A stretch of 37,721 bases of DNA from an uncultured Prevotellaceae bacterium (GTDB taxonomy: Bacteria; Bacteroidota; Bacteroidia; Bacteroidales; Muribaculaceae). Both the position numbers and the translations under genes were made by a program. The notes beneath the pieces were generated by a model. The model did no database searches. It was not told the origin of the DNA and saw only the letters and a program-made list of their open reading frames with translations. Position 1 is the stretch's first letter, and each line of letters begins with the position of its first letter. The stretch covers positions 1 through 37,721 of the forward strand of contig ONOU01000039.1 in NCBI GenBank assembly GCA_900319525.1, in the 5' to 3' direction. Shown piece by piece: positions 16,406 through 23,805 of this stretch.

Positions 16406-18385
16406 CTAGACTGCTCGCGTAGTGAGCATAGTGTCAGGCAGGAGGCGGTTCTCGTTCATGCGTGACATGTATTGCTGGATGATGGCCTTGATGAACTGTT
16501 CCATGCCCTGTTGTTGGGGTAATTGATTCACCAGGTTCTCGCGCAGCAACGGGTCGGTCTTGAAGCGATAGACGGCTGTGGTCTTGTTGCCGTCGAACTG
16601 TAGCAGCAGGTCGCCCTGGATGAGCTGATAGACGCCAGCGTTGTAGTTAAAGGCCCACGTCCCTGCCGGGCTGGCAGCCAGCACGTCGTCGCCAAAGGCC
16701 AGATAGGGCTTGCTGTAGCCCACCAGATGCAGCACGGTGGGCGTGATGTCGGTCTGCTGGACGATGACGTCGTCGCGCACGGCGGGCGCCAGTGTGCCGT
16801 CAGGGGTATAGAAGATGATTGGGATGCTGTACAGGCCCAGGTCGGTCTTATAGACGTCGTGGCTGGCCTGGTTGGTGTGGTCGGCCACGAGGACAAAGAT
16901 AGTGTTGCGGTACCACGGCTGGCGGCTGGCGCGCTCAAAGAATCGGCGCAGGGCCAGGTCGGTGTAGCGCACACACTTGTGGATGGGCTTGCCGCCCTCG
17001 TCCTTGAGGCTGTCGCGGTATTGCTCGGGCACGTTATAGGGGTGATGGGACGAGGCCGTGAACACTGTGGCCAGGAAGGGCTGCTTCATCTGCTCAATGC
17101 CATCGAGGGTGAATTGCAGGAAGGGCTCGTCCCAGATGGCCCACTTGCCGTCCCAGTCGTCCATTCCACCGTATTTTTTGGACATGCAGTACTCGTCCAG
17201 GCCGTAGTAGCGCTCGTAGCCGATGCTGTGGGCATAGGCGCTGAAACCCATCGAGATGTTGTGTCCGCCGTGGAAGAAGGCCGTGCTATAGCCCTCGCGG
17301 CCCAGCATCGACGAGATGCCGTCCACGTCGTTGAGCGAGGCGGGGGTGAGGAAGATCGACTCGACCATCATGGGCAGGCCCGACAGGATTGAGGGCATGG
17401 CATCCATGCTGATGCGCCCGTTGGCATAGCTGTACTTGAAGGTGAGCGACCGGCTGACCAGGCTGTCGATAAAGGGCATATAGCCCTTGTAATGGCCGCC
17501 GTCCAGGTCGGGATTGAGCGAGCCGATGTACTCCTTGCCCATGCTCTCGACGATGAGAATGACGACGTTCTTGCCCGTGTGACTCAAGGAGTCGGTCACG
17601 GGACGGGCATGTACGGGATTGTAGATGCGCTCCATCTGGGCAGCTGGCATGTAATCGGGCGTGACAAATGCCTTCTTGCCGATGCTGCGTATCATCGAGA
17701 ACGGCGTGTTCAGCACCACCGACGCCTCGACGGGGCGGTTGACAAACTGGTTGGCGTTGCTGATGGTAATGGGGCGCGTGCCTGCCGTGACGCTGCCTCG
17801 GATGCCCACGATGGCCAATGGAACCATCACCAGCAATGCAACGGCCTGGGAAATATAGTATTGTGAACCAAAACGATAGACGTCAAGCCGCGGGCGCGTG
17901 TAACAGCGCCACAGGGTGGCCACCAGTGCAATGAAGGCCAACACCAGGTACCAGTGGCGGACAAACTCGGTAAGGATGATGGACGTGATGTTGCCCTCGC
18001 TGGCAAACTCGGTGAACACCGTCATCGTCGAGCGCCGGCCGGTGTACTGGAAATAGACCGCGTCCATCAGGTTGCTGGCGATGGCCACGGCATTGGTCAC
18101 GACAAACAGCCACCGCAGGCCCGTGTGCACGGCAGGGCGCTCCTTGAGGTGCAGCGGCAGCAGCATGAGCACCAGGTAGAGGCTGTTGACATAGAGTAGC
18201 GCCGACGTGTCGAACACCAGCGCGCCGTGCAGCATGCTCTTGAACAGCGGCCACGACATGTAGGGCGCGAAGGTGGACCAGTTCTCGGCAAAGAAAGCCA
18301 CGCGCGAGAGCATCCACACCAGGTAGGCCACCAGCATATTCAGCACGGCGGCCCCTATATTGCTATGAATCAATTTTCTACACAT
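16406..18385 (-). CDS. LtaS-type membrane phosphotransferase (alkaline phosphatase/sulfatase superfamily)
   Basis: A 659-residue protein with about five N-terminal membrane helices (residues ~12-200) and a C-terminal extracytoplasmic catalytic domain (~265-600). By alignment with lipoteichoic acid synthase, the metal-binding Glu is in IVESMGKEYIG, the nucleophile is Ser in NGRISMDAMPSIL (Thr in classical LtaS) and the Asp-His pair is in VLVADHT. FHGGHNISMGF and SSHHPYN are also family signatures. Such enzymes move phosphoglycerol or phosphoethanolamine head groups from lipids onto envelope polymers or sugars, or act as sulfatases; the substrate here is unknown. It starts 10 bp after the GH3 gene stop and is surely in one operon with it. 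Confidence 0.88.
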   Translation of the reverse strand: MCRKLIHSNIGAAVLNMLVAYLVWMLSRVAFFAENWSTFAPYMSWPLFKSMLHGALVFDTSALLYVNSLYLVLMLLPLHLKERPAVHTGLRWLFVVTNAVAIASNLMDAVYFQYTGRRSTMTVFTEFASEGNITSIILTEFVRHWYLVLAFIALVATLWRCYTRPRLDVYRFGSQYYISQAVALLVMVPLAIVGIRGSVTAGTRPITISNANQFVNRPVEASVVLNTPFSMIRSIGKKAFVTPDYMPAAQMERIYNPVHARPVTDSLSHTGKNVVILIVESMGKEYIGSLNPDLDGGHYKGYMPFIDSLVSRSLTFKYSYANGRISMDAMPSILSGLPMMVESIFLTPASLNDVDGISSMLGREGYSTAFFHGGHNISMGFSAYAHSIGYERYYGLDEYCMSKKYGGMDDWDGKWAIWDEPFLQFTLDGIEQMKQPFLATVFTASSHHPYNVPEQYRDSLKDEGGKPIHKCVRYTDLALRRFFERASRQPWYRNTIFVLVADHTNQASHDVYKTDLGLYSIPIIFYTPDGTLAPAVRDDVIVQQTDITPTVLHLVGYSKPYLAFGDDVLAASPAGTWAFNYNAGVYQLIQGDLLLQFDGNKTTAVYRFKTDPLLRENLVNQLPQQQGMEQFIKAIIQQYMSRMNENRLLPDTMLTTRAV

Positions 18386-18395
18386 TGCGGGTGTA

Positions 18396-19919
18396 TCATG
18401 ATGATGGGTGCATCATCGTGAGCATCTGCTCGATGATGGTGCGGTTGTTGTTCAGGCGGGGAATCTTGCGCTGGCCGCCCAGCTTGCCTGTCGAGGCCAG
18501 CCAGCGGTCGAACAGGCCGGGCGAAGCAATGACCAGTTCGGGACCGTCAAGGAAGATATCGCCCGTGCGCTTGGCATCGTAGTCGCTGTTGACCTCACGC
18601 AGGTGCTGGTCAAGCAGTTGCATGAAGCGGTCGATGTCCTGAGGCTCATGTGCAAACTCGATGAGCCACTGGTGATAGCCACGCTTGCCACCCTGGGCAT
18701 AGACAGGGGCAGCAGTGTAGTTGAGCACCTCGGCGCCTGTCTGCTGGGCTGCCAGTGTGATGGCATGGTCGGCGTTGTGCACCATCAGTTCCTCGCCAAA
18801 GGCATTGATGAAGCTGTGTGTGCGGCCCGCAATCTTGATCTTGACGGGGTTAAGCTGCTCGATGGTCACCGTGTCGCCCAGGCGGTAGCGCCACAGGCCG
18901 TTGGCAGCGGTGATGATGAGCTCATAGGTCTTTCCCTGCTCGATCTCCCAGATGGGATAGACCTCGGGCGTCTCGCTGTCGATGTCCTCGATGGGCAGGA
19001 ACTCGTAGAACACACCCACGTCGAGCAAGAGCAGCATGGCCTCTGTTGACCAGTCGCTCTGCACGGCAAAGAAGCCCTCGCTGGCATTGTAGGTGTCCAG
19101 AAAGTGCATCTTGTCCATGTCGCAGATTTCTTCATACTGCTGCCTATAGGGACCGAAGGCGATACCGCCATGGAAAAACACCTCCAGATTGGGCCACACC
19201 TCATGGATGGAACTCTTGCCGGTGCGTTCCAGCACCTGCCTCAGCACGGTCAGGAACCATGAGGGCACACCGCTCAGGTTGGTCACGTTGGCGCCAATGC
19301 TGGCCTCGACCAGTCGCGGCAGTTTCTCGCTCCAGTCCTCCATGAGCGCCACCTGCTTGCCGGGGATGCGCATCAGGTTGGCCAGGGGATTCATGTTCTC
19401 GATGAGGTTGGCGCTCAAGTCCCCTACCCTCACGCCAGGCTTGAGCTGCAGGTTGTTGGCAAAGCTGCCGCCCAGGATGAACGCTTTGCCCGCAAAAATG
19501 CGGCTCGACGGGTTCAGGTTCAGGTAATGCGACACCACATCGCTGGCACCCAGGTAGTGATTCCACTGGAACGACTCACGCGTGATGGGGATGTACTTGC
19601 TGCGGCCGCCGGTCGTGCCCGACGATTGGGCAAAGTTGTAGCACCGTCCTGGCCATAGCTCGTCCTTGGAGCCATTGACCATGCGCATGATCTGGGGGCG
19701 CAAGTCCTCGTAGCTGTAGAGCGGCAACGTGGAGGCAAACTGCTTGTAGGTCCTGATGGTTGAGAAATCGTACTTGCGGCCAATGCGCGTGAGCGCAGCT
19801 TTCTCGACAAGCCGCACCAGCTCGCCCTGCTGCACAGCGTCGGCATGGTCGATGTAGCGCGCGTGCTGCTGCAAGCGGTCAATGAAACGGCTACGGACAA
19901 ATGGCGTGAAATTGATCAT
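18396..19919 (-). CDS. GH3-family (auxin-responsive-promoter-like) adenylating enzyme
   Basis: A 507-residue member of the ANL adenylate-forming superfamily, GH3 branch. Key motifs are the P-loop-like QSSGTTGGRSKYIPIT (SSGTTGG at 99-105), TYNASEGFF, NGLWRYRLGDTV and AGRTHSFINAFGEEL. Plant GH3 enzymes join acyl acids to amino acids through an acyl-adenylate; bacterial homologues are common in Bacteroidetes but have no settled substrate. It is the first gene of a two-gene operon with an LtaS-like membrane enzyme, so an envelope or lipid modification is a reasonable guess only. The ATG at 19919 is preferred to the in-frame TTG at 19928, which lies within the TAATTTTG promoter box. Confidence 0.9.
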   Translation of the reverse strand: MINFTPFVRSRFIDRLQQHARYIDHADAVQQGELVRLVEKAALTRIGRKYDFSTIRTYKQFASTLPLYSYEDLRPQIMRMVNGSKDELWPGRCYNFAQSSGTTGGRSKYIPITRESFQWNHYLGASDVVSHYLNLNPSSRIFAGKAFILGGSFANNLQLKPGVRVGDLSANLIENMNPLANLMRIPGKQVALMEDWSEKLPRLVEASIGANVTNLSGVPSWFLTVLRQVLERTGKSSIHEVWPNLEVFFHGGIAFGPYRQQYEEICDMDKMHFLDTYNASEGFFAVQSDWSTEAMLLLLDVGVFYEFLPIEDIDSETPEVYPIWEIEQGKTYELIITAANGLWRYRLGDTVTIEQLNPVKIKIAGRTHSFINAFGEELMVHNADHAITLAAQQTGAEVLNYTAAPVYAQGGKRGYHQWLIEFAHEPQDIDRFMQLLDQHLREVNSDYDAKRTGDIFLDGPELVIASPGLFDRWLASTGKLGGQRKIPRLNNNRTIIEQMLTMMHPSS

Positions 19920-19925
19920 AATGCG

Positions 19926-19933
19926 CAAAATTA
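19926..19933 (-). promoter_or_regulatory. -7 box abutting the GH3 gene start
   Basis: Minus-strand TAATTTTG (plus CAAAATTA) is 6 nt from the ATG at 19919, with a weak ATTG 17 nt further upstream. As for the TPR regulator, this predicts a leaderless or nearly leaderless transcript. The rest of the gap up to 20118 shows no gene. Confidence 0.5.
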
Positions 19934-20118
19934 CTAATAAACCCCGAAAACAATGAAATCGGTACCTAAAAATCTTGAAAATATGGCCGATAGTCTATGA
20001 TTATAAGCCTTATAGCGGCGTTTGGGCCCTGACGTGCGGCCCCCTGGCACGTAATGGCATGCGATGTGCAGAATTCAAGTGTGATTGGTCGATGAGTTGT
20101 GATAATTGGTCTAAAAAA

Positions 20119-20150
20119 TTTGCAATAATCCATCAATCAGGCTAATTTTG
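20119..20150 (+). promoter_or_regulatory. Bacteroidetes-type promoter of the 20190 gene
   Basis: TTTG at 20119-20122, 20 nt, then TAATTTTG at 20143-20150. The ATG follows 39 nt later with an A-rich leader. This is one of the best consensus matches in the window. Confidence 0.7.
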
Positions 20151-20189
20151 GCGCAACAAACATTTATAAACGTTTAAAACATACGCACT

Positions 20190-20807
20190 ATGAAACGGTT
20201 TATCTTAACAATGGTGGCAGTGCTGACCCTCGGGGTCGCCGCCAATGCGATGAGTTACAAGTCGGCCCGCGATCAGGCGTTTTTCCTGACCGATAAGATG
20301 GCCTATGAACTTGGACTGAGTGTCGACCAGTATAATGCCGTGTATGAAATCAACATGGACTACATCATGTGCCTGGAAGTGTATGATGACATCTTCGGCA
20401 CCTTCTGGACGCGCCGCAACAATGAGCTGAAGTATGTGCTCTCGCCCGTGCAGTACCAGTACTACATGCAGCTCGAGTACTTCTACCGTCCCGTGTCGTG
20501 GGAGAACAAGAAGTTTGTGTTCGGCATCTATAACCGCTATCCCAAGAACCGCTACTACAATGCCGCTCCTCCGGGATACCAGGTGTACAAGGGCTCGAAC
20601 CGCTATTTTGACCACAGTGCCTACAATGGGCGCACCTTTGGCGCTCCTGACAGCAAGTCTCAACCCAAGCCTGGTGGTGGAAACTCCTATCCCGGCGTGT
20701 ATGCTCCCAAGAGCCAACCCGGTAGCAAGAGCCAGCCTGGCATGTACACCAAAAAACAGGCTGTCAACCAGGGCAAGAAGCAGATGAGCCAGCCTCCCCG
20801 CCGTTAA
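20190..20807 (+). CDS. Secreted protein of unknown function with basic, repetitive C-terminus
   Basis: A 205-residue protein with a signal peptide (MKRFILTMVAVLTLGVAANA). Residues about 22-105 are helical, with FFLTDKMAYELGLSVDQYNA and ELKYVLSPVQYQYYMQLEY. That spacing of 'LT-D-K-M-x-x-EL-x-L-x-x-x-Q' loosely recalls Spy/CpxP-type periplasmic proteins, but I cannot assign a family. The last 70 residues are low-complexity: repeated KSQP (four copies), Gly, Pro, Ser and Lys, ending QPPRR, so the tail is strongly basic and probably disordered. It has its own strong promoter and a terminator shared with the converging neighbour, so it is monocistronic. Confidence 0.7.
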   Translation: MKRFILTMVAVLTLGVAANAMSYKSARDQAFFLTDKMAYELGLSVDQYNAVYEINMDYIMCLEVYDDIFGTFWTRRNNELKYVLSPVQYQYYMQLEYFYRPVSWENKKFVFGIYNRYPKNRYYNAAPPGYQVYKGSNRYFDHSAYNGRTFGAPDSKSQPKPGGGNSYPGVYAPKSQPGSKSQPGMYTKKQAVNQGKKQMSQPPRR

Positions 20808-20834
20808 TCGAGCGTGGGCATAATGAATGCAAAA

Positions 20835-20874
20835 GGAGAGAATTACCCATTGCCGGTAGTTCTCTCCTCTTTTC
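20835..20874. terminator. Bidirectional intrinsic terminator
   Basis: A 13-bp stem GGAGAGAATTACC/GGTAGTTCTCTCC (one wobble pair, 7-nt loop) with A-rich sequence before it and TCTTTTCTT after it. It lies between converging genes ending at 20807 and 20902. Confidence 0.8.
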
Positions 20875-20901
20875 TTAGTCCTGTACCTTGGATCGACGGG
20901 G

Positions 20902-21519
20902 TTATTTCTTAAGCTCGAACCCCACCATGATGTCCTTGTAGTTGTCGAGCAAGGTTGACACGACCTTGATGGCCGAGCTGTCGCTGAAGCGCCCCATGAA
21001 GGAAAGCAACGACAGCAGGCGGTCGGCCTCAAAGGTAAGCTGCATCTTCTTCTTGCCGTCACGCTTGAGGTTGGCGTTCAGCGGGAGGCCATGCCAGTTG
21101 ATGGAGATGCGCTCGGTCGTGGGATTGTAGTTATAGGTTCCCTTGAGGCTCGTGCCCATCATCTTGATAGCACAAGTACCGTCCACGTTGAAGGTGAATT
21201 CGGGTCTGGCCTTGTCGAGGCCAATCTTTTTGAATGCTTCTTTCAGCTTCTTCTTTAACTTGCTCTTAGCTACAGGCTTGGCAATGCCGGCAATCAGGTC
21301 TTTTCCGCTCAAGCCCACACTGGGTCCGTTATACTTCCACTGGCCTTGAAGGCCCAGGTTGATGATGCGCGTCTCGTTGGCGATGTCATCATCGGTAACA
21401 GTAAAGATTTCGTCGGGGTGCAGCTTGCCGGTAGCATTGTGTCGGGTAGAGCTGCAACTGGAGGTCACAGGCAGCATGATCGCCGCCATGACACATAAAA
21501 TGGTCACTAATCGTTTCAT
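20902..21519 (-). CDS. DUF4923-like lipoprotein
   Basis: A 205-residue lipoprotein: signal peptide with lipobox TSSC (Cys22). The mature part contains LQGQWKYNGPSVGLSGKDLI, a Lys-rich helical segment (KSKLKKKLKEAFKKIG), FTFNVDGTCAIKMMGTSLKG TYNYN (a strand pair) and a final FMGRFSDSSAIKVVSTLL helix. This order of 'W-x-Y', helical hairpin and beta strands is that of DUF4923 proteins of Bacteroidales, which have no known role. It is monocistronic, with a TATATTTG box at 21537-21544 on the minus strand. The ATG at 21519 was chosen over the in-frame TTG at 21525. Confidence 0.75.
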   Translation of the reverse strand: MKRLVTILCVMAAIMLPVTSSCSSTRHNATGKLHPDEIFTVTDDDIANETRIINLGLQGQWKYNGPSVGLSGKDLIAGIAKPVAKSKLKKKLKEAFKKIGLDKARPEFTFNVDGTCAIKMMGTSLKGTYNYNPTTERISINWHGLPLNANLKRDGKKKMQLTFEADRLLSLLSFMGRFSDSSAIKVVSTLLDNYKDIMVGFELKK

Positions 21520-21536
21520 TCTCAATAAAATTTTGG

Positions 21537-21544
21537 CAAATATA
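21537..21544 (-). promoter_or_regulatory. -7 box for the DUF4923-like gene
   Basis: Minus-strand TATATTTG (plus CAAATATA), 17 nt before the ATG at 21519. A CTTG lies 18 nt upstream (plus CAAG, 21563-21566) as a weak -33 element. Confidence 0.5.
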
Positions 21545-21597
21545 AGTCATTTTTCCAAAAAACAAGTGGAAACGCTGAGCAGAAATAAAAAAAATAT

Positions 21598-21605
21598 TAC
21601 CTTTG
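21598..21605 (+). promoter_or_regulatory. -7 box for the 21686 glycosyltransferase
   Basis: TACCTTTG fits TAnnTTTG. The ATG is 80 nt downstream. No clear -33 is seen in the A-rich stretch before it. It is divergent from the box at 21537-21544. Confidence 0.45.
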
Positions 21606-21685
21606 CAAATTGCAAACATATGTGATATACATAAATGTAGGCTAATTATTAACACGAAATCACAACGAATAAGAGATAAAAAATT

Positions 21686-22828
21686 ATGGTAGTAGGCTAC
21701 GGAGGTCGCAATATTATTATGGAGAATAACGATACGTCATACTATGGACGTATCCTGATCAAGGCGTTGGCCACGAATTATCCTGATAATTACTACATTC
21801 TGTATTCGCCCGAGAACAGGACAAACAAGCGGTTGACGTCGCTGTTCAACGAGGACAGCGTGCGCGTGAAATTCCCGCGTAACCACATTCACAACAAGAA
21901 CCACTGGTATGTAGGGAACGGAATCGTCCGTTCGGCCAAGGGCCATGGTGTAAACACGTTCCACGGCATTGATGATGGCATTGCATCGGGCTTTGAAGGC
22001 AGCAATTTCCCCACGGTGTTCACCATGACCGACCCGCTCTATCGCAATGCAGGCGGGTGGATAGCACGCATGCTCATGCAGCGTCGTGCCCGCAAGGCGT
22101 GCAAGATTGCCAAGCGCGTGATAGCCCTTAACGAGGCCGACCGCCAGCTCATCATCGACCACTACCATGTCAATCCCGATAATGTCGAGGTGGTTCATCC
22201 CTGCTTCTTTGACGGCTGTGACGAGTCGGTGCCCGAGAGCATGTTTGAAATCCTGCGTGAGAAGTATCACCTGCCGCAGCGCTTTGTCATGTACAAGGGC
22301 CGCCTGGACAAGGACGACAACCTGATTGAGGCAATGAAACTGGTGCATGAGCTGCGTGACCGCAAGATCTCGATTGTGATGATCGGTTACCGTACCGACT
22401 ACTTTGACCACGTGATCAAGGAGGAGGCACATGACCTGCACATCTTCCACCGCTTCAAGCAAGTGGACAAGATCCATCAGGCCGACTTGACCGCGATATG
22501 CAAGATGGCTCAGGCTGTCATTATCCCCAGCACCGAGCGTGCACGAGACTGCTTCAAGCTCATCAATGCGCAGCGCAGTGGCGGACTGGTGATATGTAAG
22601 GACTCGGACAAGGCACGTGAGTTTGGCGGTGACGGAGCCATCTACTATAACGATGCTCAGGACGGAGCCGAGAAGTTGAGCGATGTGCTCGAGGATGAGA
22701 ACAGGAAGGCTGCCATCATGGCTGCTGCCCGCGAGAACACGGAGCGCTTCACCAGCAAGATACTTGCCGACCACATGATCCACATCTATCGCTCGGTACT
22801 CACCCACCGTCGCCTCTTTGTGGAATAA
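21686..22828 (+). CDS. Family-4-type glycosyltransferase with altered E-x7-E motif
   Basis: A 380-residue GT-B-fold protein. The N-terminal half has alternating strands and helices with NTFHGIDDGIASGF, VFTMTDPLYR and AKRVIALNEADRQLI. The C-terminal nucleotide-sugar half has VEVVHPCF, RFVMYKGRLDKDDNLIEAMKLV, ISIVMIGY and AQAVIIPSTERARDCFKLIN. This is the order seen in GT4 enzymes that add sugars to envelope glycans. In standard members the last segment carries E-x7-E; here only the first Glu (STERAR) is obvious, and the second position reads IN/AQ. The enzyme may use a variant site or be of reduced activity. It stands alone, with no polysaccharide cluster around it. Confidence 0.85.
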   Translation: MVVGYGGRNIIMENNDTSYYGRILIKALATNYPDNYYILYSPENRTNKRLTSLFNEDSVRVKFPRNHIHNKNHWYVGNGIVRSAKGHGVNTFHGIDDGIASGFEGSNFPTVFTMTDPLYRNAGGWIARMLMQRRARKACKIAKRVIALNEADRQLIIDHYHVNPDNVEVVHPCFFDGCDESVPESMFEILREKYHLPQRFVMYKGRLDKDDNLIEAMKLVHELRDRKISIVMIGYRTDYFDHVIKEEAHDLHIFHRFKQVDKIHQADLTAICKMAQAVIIPSTERARDCFKLINAQRSGGLVICKDSDKAREFGGDGAIYYNDAQDGAEKLSDVLEDENRKAAIMAAARENTERFTSKILADHMIHIYRSVLTHRRLFVE

Positions 22829-22856
22829 AGAACCCGCACACGGCTGTTAAACTTTA

Positions 22857-22897
22857 CAGAGCGGCAATGGACTATCAAGTTGTCCAGTGCCGCTCTG
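22857..22897. terminator. Large hairpin between converging genes
   Basis: CAGAGCGGCA (22857-22866) pairs with TGCCGCTCTG (22888-22897), and TGGAC/GTCCA pair inside. It lies between the glycosyltransferase stop (22828) and the nadK stop (22936), with no strong U-tract. Confidence 0.65.
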
Positions 22898-22935
22898 CTG
22901 TTCTTGTGATGAACTGATACGATACGGGAAGTCGC

Positions 22936-23805
22936 CTAGCGCTGATCGGTGCCCCAGAGAAGTTTCTGGCGCAGGGTGCTTGCAAAGTTGTTGCCTGCCA
23001 GCTGCACGACACGGGCGCAGTGGTCAGCGCGTCTGATGGTCAACTGCGAACCGGTGGGACACAGCGTCACCTCGCCGTCGATACTCACCTCGTAGTGGGT
23101 GGCGCGCGTGTGGGTGCGAACGACGATGATGCTGTCGTCACGCACTACCAGCGGGCGCATGGTGAGCGAGTGAGGCGAGATGGGCGACAGCACCAGGCAC
23201 GACGTGGTAGGCTCCAGAATGGGACCGCCCACACTCATATTGTAGGCAGTGGATCCCGTCGGTGTGCTCACTATCAGGCCGTCGCCACGGTAGGTGGTCA
23301 GCGTGTGGCTGCGCAGGCGTGTCTCCATGTCGAGCATCGATGACGTGTCATGACGCAGGATGGCCACCTCGTTGAGTGCCCACGGATGCGGTATGTCCAC
23401 AGTGTCGCTCTCGACCTGTAGCATCGTGCGCTCCTCGATGCGGTAATTGCCTGCCAGCACCTCCTCGATGATGTTGCTGTTCTTGTCCAGATGTCCGGTG
23501 GTGAGGTAGCCCAGATGACCCATGTTGATGCCCAGGATGGGCATTCCCTGACGCGACACCCACATCGCTGTGGTCAGGAAGGTGCCATCGCCGCCCAGCG
23601 ATAGTGCCATATCGGCCTCAGGCACCTTGTCAGCGTCAAATTCATCCAGGGGGTACCCTACCCTATCCTGGCTCAAATAATGCAGATACTGGCGCTCTAC
23701 GGCGATTTCCAGGCCATGATTGCGCAGGTGCTCCAGCAGTGCCCATACCCTGGCCGGATCGTCCTGCTGATAGTTGTTTCCAAAAATGACTAGGCGTTTC
23801 ATCAT
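22936..23805 (-). CDS. nadK: NAD kinase
   Basis: A 289-residue cytoplasmic enzyme that phosphorylates NAD to NADP with ATP. Diagnostic motifs: GGDGTFL (GGDGT 71-75), GINMGHLGYLTT, the NE pair at 145-146 (ALNEVAI) and GDGLIVSTPTGSTAY (174-188), followed by the C-terminal sandwich with VSIDGE. The start ATGATG overlaps the uvrC stop by four bases (ATGA), so translation is coupled. It is the last gene of the ybeY-mnmG-apt-uvrC-nadK operon. With nadA 15 kb away it forms the NAD(P) part of the window, but the two are not co-transcribed. Confidence 0.97.
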   Translation of the reverse strand: MMKRLVIFGNNYQQDDPARVWALLEHLRNHGLEIAVERQYLHYLSQDRVGYPLDEFDADKVPEADMALSLGGDGTFLTTAMWVSRQGMPILGINMGHLGYLTTGHLDKNSNIIEEVLAGNYRIEERTMLQVESDTVDIPHPWALNEVAILRHDTSSMLDMETRLRSHTLTTYRGDGLIVSTPTGSTAYNMSVGGPILEPTTSCLVLSPISPHSLTMRPLVVRDDSIIVVRTHTRATHYEVSIDGEVTLCPTGSQLTIRRADHCARVVQLAGNNFASTLRQKLLWGTDQR

